This document shows, one piece after another, positions 1-12,228 of a stretch of 64,000 nucleotides of DNA. Below the pieces are notes generated by a model, which was given only the letters and a program-made list of their open reading frames with translations, searched no databases and was not told where the DNA came from. Where the stretch lies: the NCBI GenBank assembly GCA_027625915.1, contig JANTQA010000008.1, positions 9,346,501 to 9,410,500 on the forward strand. The letters run 5' to 3'. How positions within the stretch are numbered: position 1 is the stretch's first letter; every line of letters starts with the position of its first letter. The stretch is from Anaeramoeba flamelloides (taxonomy: Eukaryota > Metamonada > Anaeramoebidae). The translations under genes were made by a program, and so were the position numbers.

Positions 1-744
1 CCTCTAATATTTATCTAAATACTAATATTTTTCTTTATTTTTCTATTATCCACTTTTATTCAAAGGGGTTCTAATAGTTTTTTTTTGGTTAGTTAAGTTA
101 TTCTTTAATCTTGAAATAGGCACTATTATATTCTTAAATATAATTTAATTTCTTTTTCATCAATTCTTACAAAAATTATTAAAAATAAAAAAAAATCACC
201 ACTCAACTGTGCATAAAAAAGTTTAACCAATAATAAATATGAAAAAAATATTAAAATGGAATTTCTTTTTTAAAACATTAATATAAAAATCTGGAATCAA
301 AATAAGTTGAATATTGTTTATGAAAGTAAGATCGCTTTGCTCTTAATATAAATTTTTAATTTTTAAGGCATTACTATAAATGAATTTATAAGTTCTACAA
401 GATATTATTTTTTGAAATACAAATACAATTCAGCTATCATTGTTTTGTAAACAGAATTAAGGCAAATAAGAAATGAATGTGCAAATGTTTATTTTTACAG
501 AATATTGATTTTTTACTTTAATTTTTGGTTTTATAAAAATGTATCTTCAATCTAGAATTGTTTTTTCATATTTTTGACTGAAATAAAAGGAGGGATGAAT
601 CAATATAATAAACATGAGTAAGTATTTATTTTAATTTTTTTTTTTTTTTTTTTTTTGTTTTCTTGAATTTTAAATAATAATTATTATTTTCCAAATTAAC
701 TTTCGAAATCAAGTTTGAAAACGATTTTTTTATCAAATTAAGTC
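1..744. other. AT-rich intergenic DNA, no gene seen
   Basis: This stretch is low-complexity A/T sequence with a poly(T) run near 636-657. I see no open reading frame with protein-like composition and no recognisable RNA gene. Confidence 0.5.
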
Positions 745-1972
745 TTGCCCAAAAATTTGGAAACACTCAAAATCAACAATAGTCAGATGAAAAAAACCAA
801 ATCTTATTTTAAATATTTTCCAAACCCAATATTAAACCATATTTAAGTTATTTAGTTATTAATGTTTTTATATATAACAATTTTAATCCAAATAAACGAA
901 AAAAATATATAACAAAAAAATCAAAAGTAAAGTTTTTCCAAAATGATGAAACAAGTAGAATTATAAAATGTATTGTTAAATTTGATAAAATTTCACCTAC
1001 AATAATTACTTGTTCAAATGATTAGATATCAAGAACTAATTATATTTGATTTTTTTTATTTAAAAAAAGTAAAATTAACCTTTCAGTAACCAGTAAAAAA
1101 TTTCCCAATTGAAAGAAACAATAAACAACATAAAAGGAAAATTGAAATGAAAAAAATACAGAAAAGACAAAAAAAATAAACTTATAAAATTATTGAAATA
1201 ATTTGAATAATCAAAATTATTTCAAAATTGAATGTTATATATAAACTATATTCCAAAAATTTGGACACAGTTTAAATAGTTGAAAGATAAACAATACTGC
1301 ACTTTAAATTCAAATTGAAAAGAATTTAGATTTTACAAACTATTTGTTTTTTTTGTCTTTTTTGTTTTGTTTTCATTTCCTTTTTTGCTGTTACGAAATA
1401 TGTTTAATTAGATCTAATTTTTTTTTCGATGTTTGATAGAAGGTTAGTGTTGAGTTTTTTAGATTGGAAAATAACATACAATTGGTAGATGGTATCCAAT
1501 CATTTCAAAGATCAACAATTGTTGTGAAATTTCAACAAATTTAACAATACATTTTTTAATTCTACTTGTTTCATCATTTTGGAAAAATTTTACTTTTGAT
1601 TTTTTTGTTATATATTTTTTTCACTTCTTTTGATTAAAATGGTTACCTATAAAAACATGAATACTTGAGAACTTAAATGTGATTTTATACAGTCAGTTTC
1701 ACTTTTAAGACACAAACTTTCAACGAAATTTAAGGCACAAAAAAAATCTCAAACTAAAGCACAAAATTTAAATTCAAGTAAAAATAAATTGTAAAAAACA
1801 AAATTCCAAATTTGTGCCTTAATTTGAGATTTTTTTTGTGCCTTAAATTTCGTTGAAAGTTTGTGTCTTAAAAGTGAAGCTGACTGTATTAAGTTTCGAA
1901 AAAAATAATAAATTTGGTGTTTTTTTTTACCTATTTTTGATTTTGGGTGTGTCCAAATTTTTGGAATGGGGT
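745..1972. repeat. Head-to-head pair of TTTGGACAC-family elements (large inverted repeat)
   Basis: The outer ends carry CCAAAAATTTGG-type termini (about 747 and 1949-1966), and a third such terminus lies at 1261-1278. Sequence from about 900-1030 reappears reverse-complemented at about 1490-1620, so the two halves form an imperfect inverted repeat of roughly 500-600 bp per arm. The right-hand unit (about 1255-1972) has both termini, TTCCAAAAATTTGGACAC and its reverse complement, and matches the single unit at 14663-15193. It is interrupted by the palindromic element at 1690-1886. No transposase ORF is visible, so I read it as a non-autonomous or decayed DNA transposon. Confidence 0.7.
1690..1886. 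mobile_element. Palindromic TA-flanked MITE, copy 1 (nested)
   Basis: This 197-bp element reads CAGTCAGTTTCACTTTTAAG inward from the left, and its reverse complement comes in from the right. TA flanks both sides (1688-1689 and 1887-1888). Each arm holds three boxes close to AAGGCACAAA. The whole element is one long foldback. CAGT termini with TA targets are typical of the Tc1/mariner/pogo group; that assignment is an inference. It sits inside the 1255-1972 element. Other copies: 49985-50179, 59460-59656, 60149-60345, and an eroded one at about 60509-60700. Confidence 0.85.
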
Positions 1973-2057
1973 TTAGTATTATTAAATCTTTAAACTGTTT
2001 TAAATGTACCCAGCATTTTGAAATTTATTTGTATTATAGATTTTTTTTTTCTTAATT

Positions 2058-2552
2058 AAGCTAATTCAAAACCTTTATTACCTTAAATTCGATGCTCAAT
2101 TTCAATATTTCTGTTATTTTTTCACCAAAATCTGTCTTGAATTTTATTTTCACAATCCTTTTTTCAAATCTTTTGATCAAAAAAAGCAAAAAAAGTAATA
2201 TTATTTCAAAGAGGATAGGAAAAGGAATTGAATTCTTCAAAAAAAACAAAAAATTTAACTCAGAGAAAAAGAAAATATATTTAGAAAAAATTAAATCGAG
2301 ATTTATATTTATCATTGATTTTTACAATTTAATGGAAATTAATTTATTGAAAAATCTAAAAAATTCAATTCAATTAATCTTTATTTCTCGAGAAGAATTC
2401 AAAAAATATCCTATTTTTCTGAACCAAAACTAGAATTAGGCTTATTAAATAAAAATAGTATTATTAAATTCAATTTGAAATTTTATCAAGAAATAAAAAG
2501 TTATTTTGTTCATCAAAAATTTCCCAAACAAAAGTTTTGTAATTCAGAATAA
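2058..2552 (+). pseudogene. Possible decayed coding region, unrecognised
   Basis: Protein-like stretches occur one after another in different forward frames. The first runs from about 2058 to 2192 and is rich in Phe, Tyr and Cys. The second covers about 2180-2420 (Lys-rich, then FIIDFYNLMEINLLKNL). The third covers about 2413-2552 (LELGLLNKNSIIKFNLKF) and ends in TAA. Such frame hopping would fit an old gene or transposon ORF broken by indels. I recognise no family, and the AT bias makes chance open frames common, so this is a weak call. Confidence 0.22.
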
Positions 2553-3059
2553 AAAATAAAACAAAAGAAAGAAAAAATATATCAAATTTTTTACAGATAA
2601 GATCAAATAACTGTTTTTTTTTTAATTTTTTCTGAATAATTTCTTTTTAATTGAAACATTCAAAGTTTTTTATTCTTATACAATTATTCAATAGATTAAT
2701 TAAGTAAGTATATACGTTTTATCAATTTTGAGTGTTACCATTTTATGTGAAACTGAATTATTCAAATGATTTATTTAACCAAATACATTGATATTTTAAT
2801 AAATATGAGAGTGGGATATATCCTAGTATAATAGATTTTCATACCAAACCAAAAAATGGAATTCAAAAAAAGGAAAAGATTAAAAAATATATATATATAT
2901 ATATATTACTTGATCATTTATTGATAACTCTTAACTATGATTAAAGATGGATCTCTATTCTGAAAAATTATTTTAATTTTTCAGAATCATTTTTAAAATA
3001 AATAATTTAACAAAATAAAATAAAAAATTTTTTTTCGAAATAATAAAGAGTAAAAATAA
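2553..3059. other. Intergenic; short AT microsatellite
   Basis: Downstream flank of the Ca2+ pump gene. It contains a (TA)n tract at about 2887-2906. No gene or conserved element is seen. Confidence 0.5.
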
Positions 3060-6000
3060 TTAGTTTTCAGAGTCTTGATCTGGTTCCCAAACATTATCCA
3101 TTTCGTCACTACTACTATCCAAAGAATTAAGTTGTTTATCTTTCTCTTCATCTATGATATCATCATTTCTATCTTGTGATAAATTTAAAGAATCATCTGA
3201 TGTAAGTACGTCTTTTAAAGGTTTCTTTTCAGGGTCTTCTTCTCTTTGACTTTTATCATCTGGAACGGGAATGTATCTAAATAATAAGCCAAGTGGTAGT
3301 GAAATAAAGCCGAGAAAAATACACCAGAACCATTCCATGGCTGTAAGTGGCTCTGTGTAAAAGAATGTACCCACGAATTGGACAACAATAAATTGTACAA
3401 TAACGGTGATCACGATAATTCCAACAAAGATATGATTTCTAAAGATTCCTTTGAAAACGTTTTTTTCGTCCTTATCGATTTTTCTACAGTTAATCTCATT
3501 AAATACTTGGCACATAACAAAAGTATTAAATAAGATGGTATATAAATGGATTCTTTCCTTTTCGATATCAAGATCATAGCCAAACAGACTAGGCCCAGCA
3601 TATAAGATTACTAAAAGAACGATAACTTGGTAGGCGCCTTGGCAAAGAAGATTTCGAATAATGAGATTGCTTAAGAGCGATTCGTTTCTTCTATATGGCT
3701 TTCTTTGCAAGAGCTTTCTTGTTGGTGGTTCTGTTCCCAGGGCTAATGCAGCCATACTGTCCATAATTAAATTGACCCAAAGAAGTTGAACAGCTCGTAA
3801 GGGCATTCCTCTACCCGATATGGCACCAAGGAATGCGATAGTTAAGGCAGAGAGATTGACCGTCAACTGAAATTGTAAAAATTTTCGAATGTTATCGTAG
3901 ACAGATCTTCCCCACATTACAGCATTCACAATCGATTTGAAATTGTCATCAAGAAGCACAATGTCACTTGCCTCACGTGCCATATTTGTCCCGGCAATTC
4001 CCATTGATAACCCAACATCTGCCTTTTGAAGAGCAGGTGCATCATTTGTTCCATCACCTGTGACACCAACAATGGCTCCTTGCTTTTTAAGTAAAGAAAC
4101 CAAATCGTATTTATCTTGGGGTGATGATCGTGCCAAGACTTGTAATTTTGGTAAGATTTCGATTCTTTCTTCTTCATTCATATTTCGAAATTCATGCCCT
4201 TCAACAACTAAACCATCCTCAGTTAAAATTCCACATTTTCTTGCAATGTTTTTTGCCGTTCCTACATTATCACCAGTAACCATTCTTACAGTAATTCCTG
4301 CATTTTGACATTCTCTTACAGCTATTTAATTATATTAATTATTATTATTATTATTATTTGATTTTAGAAAGAATGATTAATTTGTTATTAATTATAATGT
4401 TAAAATGTTTTGAAAATTTATGAAAAGATATTTTTTTAAAAAAAAATGAAGATAAAGAGTTTTGAAAAGTAACCTCAAAAATAGTTGAAAAGAAGAAATT
4501 GTGCAATTTACTGAACAATTTTTAAAACTTTTTTATTTTTAATTTTTGAAAAATGACTATAATATTGATTTAAGACATGATCATATATTTTATTAAATAT
4601 CCATAAAGTCTTTTTCGGATTTATAAAAAAATTTTCTGAATTTCAAATTAAAAATAGGTTTGGTTAATAAAAATTACGAAATTTATTGTTCTTGTCGAGA
4701 ATTTTTCATCAAAGCTCTTATGGTTAGAAAACTTAAGGTAATAAAGAAAAAATGAAAATAAAAAAATAGAAAATAAAAAATTCCTAAAATAGTTAAAAAA
4801 ATATACAAATTCGGGTACATAGTGCCCCACTTTTCGGAGTCGTGTCTAGGTTTTTTTTAATTCAAAAGAATTGAGCAAAATCAAAGATTTTACTCCATTC
4901 TTTTAAATTAAAAAAAACCTAACAACAGTGGAATACCAATTTATTAATCACAGTTTGTGGAATCTTATTATTAATAATCTTTCTATCGGGTTTTTACTCC
5001 TCCTGTTTCAGGACGTGGATATTTTTTAATTTGGTCATGTAAATGATATAATATTTTTTTACTTTAGTGTTTTAATTATTTTTCTTCTTCTCTTTTTTTA
5101 TTTAGTAAATTTTCTTTGATTACTCCTTTCTCACAATAAATAAATAAATAAATTAAAAATAGGTTTCAAATATAGTCGTGAAAATGAGTAGATTGAAGTT
5201 AATCAACAGTTATTGTGGTATTTTTGAAATTTTTTGAGGGTAAGTAGTTTAAAATCATTCCAATGGAAACCCAAAGCATTAATTAATTGAAAAAACTTTT
5301 AGAAACCCAATTCTGGTTGCACATTTAAAATATACATTTTATTTTGCCTGAATTGGACTGAAATAAAATTATGTAATAAATATATTTCGTCTTTCAAATA
5401 TAATTAAGGGTTATCTGGGTTTTAAGCTGACATGAGTCTTTGTATTCAATGTATTAATCAATGTTAATCAATTAATTGTTTTGTTTTTTTTTTTTTGGAA
5501 ATTCAAAATCTTTTGCAAATTTTTTATTTAGTTGCTTAATCAAAAAAATTTTGGGAATTTTCAAAAAAAATCAAGTTCAAATTTTAAATTGATTTTGTTT
5601 ACTTATTACACCACTTCATTATTCAATTAATAATCAAGTATTATTTTATACCTTTTTACCTAAAGTCCTTGATATTGACTGGAAAATATGTGGATATATG
5701 GATCAGTAAGAGGATTTTGTTTTTTTGAACATTTTTAAGGTTAATTTCAAATTTAGCGAGGAGAAAATGTTTATCTCCCAAATGCCAAATTATTAAAAAA
5801 TAAAAAAAAAAATCAAGAATTATTAACTTTACATTGTTTAAAGTCAATAAATAGAAAGTTAAGACAAAGTTCATATTATCGAGAGTCAAATTCAGAGAGA
5901 CTTTAAATCCTTTTATTTTAATATAAATATTGTATTTGAGATTCTTATAGTTTTTTTTCAAATATTTAAATATATTTTATTGTGTATAACATAATAAAAT

Positions 6001-6438
6001 GTCTTTATTCCAATATATTTAAAGCAAAAAAATACACTTTAATAGAAAAAAAGACTAAAATATTATTTAAAGACAGAATTCGGAAATATTTTTAAATAGT
6101 TAAAATAAAATAAAGTTACAATTTTTTCAGTGAATCCTTTAAAAGCATTTTTATAAATGAATTTTAGAAATTTAATTGATTATTAATCATGTTTGTGTTT
6201 AAACAAACAAATATGAAATTAAAGAAAAAGAAAAAGAAAAAGAAAAAAGGAAAAGGAAAAAGGAAAAAGGAAAAAGGAAAAAGGAAAAGGAAAAATGAAG
6301 AGGAAAAAGGAAAAGGAAAAGGAAAAGGAAAAGGAAAAGGAAAAGGAAAAAGAAAAAAGAAAAAGATAAATATAAATCTGGAATTAATCAAAAATAAAAA
6401 TTAAAATTATAATAAAAAGAAAAAGAACTTAATTAAAG

Positions 6439-6469
<31 letters not shown>

Positions 6470-9400
6470 GTTACCATCTTCAACACCTTCTCTTAATGGA
6501 TCCATAATTCCAACAAAACCAATAAAGATAAGTTCTTGCTCGACATTTTCTTGTTTCCAATCTTCTTCTGTAAAATCAAAGTTTCGATAGGAAAAAGCTA
6601 AAGTTCTTAACCCTTCATTAGCCATTTTGTTAATTTGCTTCAAAATCTCATTTTTACCTTCTTCATCAAGTTCAGTGGTATTTCCATTGTTATCCATAAT
6701 TCTGTTACACAATTGTAAAACAATTTCCGGAGCGCCTTTGTTATAGACTCGATAACCCTCCTTTTTTTTGACAATTGTGGACATTCTTTTTTTCGCATTA
6801 TCAAAATTAAATGTTTTTTTAACTTTTTCCTCTGAATCTACACGAATCTGTTTATAATCGTGTTCTAAATTTTCGATCATTCTAAGTAAGCCACATTCTG
6901 TTCTATTTCCGACCTCTTCTATGATTCCTTTTTCATTAACTTTAAGGAATGCTTTAGAATTAATGGAGATGCCTTTACATAATAATTTTAACCCATATTC
7001 AAAGATTTCATCTTTTTTTGGCATCTCATTAAATAAGTCTCCAAATAAATATGCCTGCACAACAGTCATTTTGTTTTCTGTTAAAGTACCTGTTTTATCA
7101 GAGCAAATATTGTTAGCGTTACCCATAGTTTCACAAGATGCTAATCTTCGCACAAGATTATTATCCTTCATCATTTTTTTCATTGAATATGCTAATGAAA
7201 TAGTAACAGCCAATGGTAATCCTTCAGGCACAGCTACTACAACAATAGTGATACCAATAATAATATAGTCCGTTAATTCCCCTAACATTTCTTTTTTCCA
7301 TCCGTTTCTACCTTTTTTTTTTTTTTTAATTTTGTTTTGATTATTTATTTTTTAATATTGTTTTAATTAATTATCGATTTTTTTTTATTATTTATTTAAT
7401 TGTTTTTTATTTTGATTTTAGGAATTTGATTTTTATTTTATTGAATTAAATTTTTTTTTTTCCAAATAAAATTGTTAAAATAAATTTTGAAGAAATCAAA
7501 TTGATTGAAAAAAAAAAAAAAAGTATAAAAGAATAATATTAAAAAAAAGAAAATTATTTTAAAAGAGTAGATATAGAAGGGGTATAAAAGCTGTTCAAAT
7601 TGTTGTTCTCTTACATCTTTTATACTGTTTAAGTAGTTGTCTTTTAAAATTATTTATATTAAAATATTTGAAAATTCTTTTATAGTTATTTTCAAAGAGT
7701 TCAAATAAAAAGTTTTGATTAATATCCACAAAAACATTTAACGATTGAAATATAATAGTTTTGTTATTGGTTCTAAAGAGTTTTTGCTATTCCGTTATTA
7801 AAAATGATGGTCTAATAATTTTAAATAATTTTAATGGTATTTGGAATCTTAAATGAAATAAAATTTCAATCGATTATCTTTTTCTCAATTCTGAAAATAC
7901 TTGATTTTATGTAGGTATCCTTCGTTTGATCAATATAAGGCATAGACATATATCCATAAAAAAGTAACCAAACAAATAAATAGAGATATCAAAAATTACA
8001 ATCCATTTCTTTGGAAACTCTATTTATAAAAGAAAAAATAGGAAAGTGAAGTGAAAATCCCCACGCCCCTCCCCCCATTTATTACTAATAAATTCAAATA
8101 ATTGTTTTGGGAATTTTTTACAAAGCTTTGAATACAGATCGTGTTGAGTAAAGTGTTTAGAAACTTTGTAAAATTAGTTGATCTTGGAAATATTCTTTTT
8201 GACGAAATTTTTTGTAAGCACAGTTTTCGAGTTTGATAATAGAATATGAATTGCAAAGGTTAAAGCATTTTATTGATTCTAAAAATATTCAAATACCAGT
8301 AAAACAAACAATTTTAACAAGTCTCGATAAAACAGTTTACTCACAAAAATTGAATGGTTTTATTGATCAGTTTTTTTTTTCAACTGTTTCTCAACTCTTT
8401 TTTTTTTTACAATTAATAATTTAAAGAAAAGAATAAAGCTTAAAAAGAGTTTTTACCAATGTCAATTCCCCACATAATTACCAAAACTAAAACTGTTAAA
8501 ATAGCAGCAAACAAACCAATGTATCCAATAATAACAGCCATCCTATCAAGCTTGACCTGAAGAGGTGTATCTTCAGGTTTTTCTTCAAAATTCTTTCTCA
8601 TTGCACCCCATTGAGAATGAAGTCCAACACCAGTAACAACGGCACTTCCTGCACCTGCAGTGATAACAGTGCCTGATAATAAAAATACGTCACCATCAAG
8701 GTTTTTTCTGATAGTCTTTGTTTCTCCAGTCATTAAACTTTGATCGACATTAAGATCTATTTTTTAGAAAATGTAGAACAAAAAAAGTAAAACAAGTACG
8801 AAATTTTTTTTAAGGTTTATTAATATTTTTTGATCAATTAATATTTGCACATCAAAAGCAAATTACGGAGTTAGTTATTGTTTGGTTTTTGGGATATAAA
8901 AATACAAAAAAGGAAACACATAATTTATTTAATTAAGGAATTTATAAAGTTAATTGATTGGTGAATGAACTTACCTTCATTTTTAAAAAGTATACAATCT
9001 GCTGGGATTTTGTCTCCGGCGTTTAATTTTAAAATGTCTCCAACAACAAGATCGTAAATCGAAATTGTACTAACATCACCAACCCCTTCAGTGACTTCAC
9101 GTACAACCTACAGTTGAAGAAAAAGAAAGAAAGAAAGAAAAAAATAAAAATAAGAAAAGGAGAAAAAAAAAAAATGAAAATGTTGTGAAAAAAAAAAAAA
9201 AAAAAAGAAAAACAATGAGAAAATTATTACCTTGACTTTAATATTTTCTTTCACTTCATTAAGAACTCGAAATTGTTTTTCTTTTTCGTAATCGTTTGAA
9301 GCAGTGACAACAGAAACAATGATAACAGCAATCAGGATTGCAGTACCTTCGATCCAGCCAGTGCTAGGATCCTCGACAGTGAAACCTAAAATTAAAGAGA

Positions 9401-9806
9401 TCACTGCAGCAACGATTAAAATGATCAAAGTGGTATCTTTGTAGGAATCCCACAACAATTCAAACCACGATTTGTGAGGTGGTACTTCAAATCGGTTTTC
9501 ACCATATTTCTCAATTCTGTGATGGAAATTGTCCTTTTGTTCTTGGAGTGTTAATCCAATTTTAGGGTTGACGTCGAGCTTTTTTAAAATACCTTGAATA
9601 CCACCTAGCTCTTCTAATTGTTTGATTGCTCCTAAATTTTGTTTCTCTTTTTCTTTTTTTATTTTTTCTTCTTCTTTTTTCTTGTCCTCTTCTTCTCCTT
9701 TGAAGGTTCCTTCAATTAAAGAATCTTTTGTTTCTTCTTTCTTTTGGTTGATCTCAAACATACTCAGAAGAGTCTCTGGATCAAGCTCAAATTCGAATTC
9801 GTTCAT
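3060..9806 (-). CDS. Plasma-membrane-type Ca2+-transporting P-type ATPase (PMCA-like)
   Basis: Predicted five-exon gene coding for 1035 aa. Exons: 9231-9806, 8975-9107, 8457-8756, 6475-7311 and 3060-4321; phases agree at every join and the sum is 1036 codons. This is a P2B-type pump that would expel Ca2+ from the cytosol at the plasma membrane or a contractile-vacuole-like membrane. Seen: a Lys/Glu-rich N-terminus (about 35-56), a PMCA-like LEELGGIQGILKKL stretch (64-77), membrane segments at 126-142 and 152-169, TGETK, PEGLP in M4 (365-369), the phosphorylation motif CSDKTGTLT with Asp408, KGAPE (528-532), TGDGTNDAP (703-711) and a C-terminal multi-helix membrane domain. The tail is short and acidic (ends WEPDQDSEN), and I see no clear basic calmodulin-binding helix. 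The exon 4 acceptor (AAAG at 7312) follows a poly(A) rather than a pyrimidine tract. No frameshift or internal stop is seen. Confidence 0.95.
4820..4925. repeat. Hairpin module with GC-rich flank (inside intron 4)
   Basis: A near-perfect foldback, with arms AGGTTTTTTTTAATT...AATTAAAAAAAACCT and the inner stem AAAAGAATTGAGCAAAATC. It is preceded by a GC-richer stretch resembling AGTGCC...GTGTCTAGG. Same family as the arrays at 29.5, 33.5, 44.7, 59.0 and 59.8 kb. Confidence 0.75.
6216..6366. repeat. (GGAAAA)n polypurine microsatellite
   Basis: About 150 bp of tandem GGAAAA/GAAAAA units on the plus strand, inside intron 4 of the Ca2+ pump. The apparent ORFs across it (KGKGKG or FPFPFP) are artefacts of the repeat. 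Confidence 0.95.
7312..8456 (-). other. Intron 3 of the Ca2+ pump gene (1145 bp)
   Basis: Donor GTAAAA at 8451-8456. The acceptor AAAG follows an A-run at about 7313-7325 (as read on the minus strand). The alternative AG four bases further in (GGTAG) would break the reading frame. The intron includes a fragment of the CAAATACCAG-type repeat at about 7985-8300, in which a C-rich stretch (8061-8079) stands out. Confidence 0.75.
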
Positions 9807-10704
9807 TGCGGTTTTTTGTAAATAATTATTTGACTACAAAAAATTTAAAAAAAAAAAAATGAAATGAGTTTTTGTTCAACTATTTTTCTTGGGTTATTAT
9901 AATTTGTGTGTTTACAAACACCAAATTTTATTCAATATTTCTTCGTTCTTTTCCCAAGTCATTTATTTCAAAGATAAAAATTCTTTCCCAAAGAATCATT
10001 TCTTGACTACGACAATCTGTTTGTTGACGGACTGAATTTTGAAAATACGAATTTTTTTATTTTAATATCATCTAACAATCCAAAATTCTTCAATTATGGG
10101 GGAGTTAAATTGATACAAATCAAAATTTTATTATTTGAATCATCAAATGTATTTGTAAATGAAAAATTGAAAGTTACTTCTTTTTTTCTTTTGAGTTAAA
10201 CCGGAATATTTTCACTCAATTTTTTATCTTGACTGAAATAGATTTGAATAACCCAAAAAAGAAATTTACCCGAAAGTGGTTCCAGAGAAAATAATCATAA
10301 AAATATGAAACTGTTATTTAAATAATAAATAGAAATAATTTTCACTTAATTTTGTATTTCCTATTTCACATTGAGATCAAAGCCACAAATAGCAACCTAC
10401 TTTCTTGAAAACTCTATTTGTAAAAGAAAAATATGGAATAGGAGGTGAAAATTTTTTCCCATTTAGAATTAAAATATCAGTAACCCTTTCGAATTTTTAA
10501 TTCTGAAAATCAGGTTAAATTATTAATTTCCCTTTTTAGAATTGGGGACTTGGATAATTTATTTTAATTCTTGGAATGTGAGATTATGGAAAGTTGAATG
10601 AAAATTTTGATCTTTTTATTTTACAATTAACAGTACCGATCAAAGAAACCAAACAGATAATTGATAAGAAAGTATGGTATAACTTTCTTAAAGTTCTATA
10701 ATTT
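9807..10704. other. Upstream intergenic region of the Ca2+ pump; repeat fragments
   Basis: Likely holds the pump promoter, but no specific site can be named. About 10380-10640 carries two repeat fragments also found elsewhere: the GTGAAAATTTTTTCCCATTT type, and the GAATGAAAATTTTGATC type shared with 23430-23620, 27520-27590 and 55540-55895. Confidence 0.5.
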
Positions 10705-10708
10705 TTAA

Positions 10709-11638
10709 GGGACTAGTCTCTATTAATTTTTTTTTGACCAATAACTAAATAAGGAATCCTTATCTTGAAATATGTTTAAAATTGAAAATAGACAGGTTTT
10801 TTCAATGTTAGAACTTATAGTTCTTGTTTTTTTAAAATTTTACAATTCTGCCAAAAAAAGTGACTTTTAAAAATTTTCTTTTGAAAAAATATCTTTAAAG
10901 GATGAGAATTTTTTGATTAATTTTGGATTTAATTATTTTTGAGAAAATAATATTTATTCTCATTTTTAAAAACGAAAAAATAATTTAAAACTGGGGAATA
11001 TTTTCACCTTAACTTCTGTTCATCCAACTTGACTCTATAAAGAACTCAATTTGTTTTATCAATAATTACTTTTTTAAAAAATAGTTCTTATTCTTTTCTT
11101 TGTTTTTTTTTGACTCTTTCAAAAACTTTTGGGATGTTAATTTGGGAACACTTAAAAAAACTTCAAATTCAACAAAAAAAAAAGAGTGTAAACTGAAAAA
11201 GTAGATTCATGAAAAAAAAGAATGGTACAATATAAAAAAAGAAAATCTTTTATTAAGAGTAAAGCATATATTGTATATTTTTTTCGAATCAAACTATGTT
11301 TTCATGCAAATCCAAAAAAAACCTTTCAGGTTTATTTTTCAAACTATTTTTTGTACGCCTTCCACAACATAACAAGGTTTTGCTTTCTTACTCATATTTT
11401 TTTTTATTTTTTGTATTTTTACGAAAAGTTGAAAAAAAGCAACTTTCAAAAAAGTGAAAAAATGCAAAATTTTTTTATTTCTATAAAAACCCTAGCTAAA
11501 TTTAATGAATGCCATTTAGCAAGATTTCATTAATATACTAAGAAGTTTTTCACTTTTATTTGAAATCTAAGTAATTGGCAAAAAAAATTCTAAATCTCTA
11601 TTAAATTTACCTAAAAAAATTTAATATAGACTAGTCCC
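10709..11638. mobile_element. TTAA-flanked inverted-repeat element, 930-bp form
   Basis: TTAA flanks both ends (10705-10708 and 11639-11642). The termini read GGGACTAGTC inward from the left and GACTAGTCCC on the right. TTAA target duplications are the hallmark of the piggyBac superfamily; the link is an inference because no transposase is visible. The internal open frame at 11222-11533 is AT-driven and shows no domain. Related copies: 13231-14448, 53501-54900, 54505-54675, 62835-63006 and an eroded copy at about 55122-55290. Confidence 0.75.
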
Positions 11639-11642
11639 TTAA

Positions 11643-12228
11643 AAGAAACTCAAAAAATGAAAGGATTAAATGAAAAATTTATCTAAAAAAATAGAGTTAA
11701 TTTTTAGAAAATTCATATCAAAAAAGAAAAAAATTTCAAAAAAATGGAAAATTCTATAAGAAATTTTCAACAAATTGCAATCAAAATTTGAATTTTACTG
11801 AAAATATCAAGTGGTTTACTTTCAAAAATGATTTGAAATTAGATATAATATTAGGTAGTAAATTAGATATTCAATTGGAACAAGAAGAAAAATAAGCACG
11901 GACTATATTTTGAAAAGCTTGTATATACTTTTTGGGCTTACAATCTTTTTTGATTTCTGTCAGATCAATTGAATTTTGAGGTTTTGCTTTTTTTAAATTT
12001 TTATCTTTTAAAAAAACTCAAATACCGTAATTTAAATTCTTTAAACAGTTCTTCATAAAGAATAGGTAAATATTTATATTAATAGTGTAGATATTTATCT
12101 GAAAAAGAGGAAAAATTTTTCGAATCAGTAGAAATATTGGCAATTCTCCCAATAATGAACTTTCTCAAGTTTTGATCATCAAATTATCTCCATTTATCCA
12201 ATTTTGAGGATAAGGTTGTATAAAAAAA
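11643..12228. other. Intergenic, no feature seen
   Basis: AT-rich sequence between the TTAA element and the tRNA-like stretch. No protein-like frame or clear repeat was found. Confidence 0.45.

Larger units (their letters stand above)
4322..6474 (-). other. Intron 4 of the Ca2+ pump gene (2153 bp)
   Basis: Donor GTAACG and acceptor AAATAG on the minus strand. The intron is enlarged by a palindromic hairpin module (4847-4921) and a (GGAAAA)n tract (about 6216-6366). Small open frames inside it come from these repeats and are not genes. Confidence 0.85.

Noticed and set aside
3215..4308. Short ORFs in other frames within the last Ca2+ pump exon
   Set aside because: Shadow frames of a clearly homologous exon.
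6164..6404. Overlapping ORFs on both strands rich in KGKGKG or FPFPFP
   Set aside because: Produced by the (GGAAAA)n microsatellite inside a Ca2+ pump intron.
11222..11533. 103-codon plus ORF
   Set aside because: Lies inside the TTAA-flanked element, has no recognisable transposase motif and looks AT-driven.
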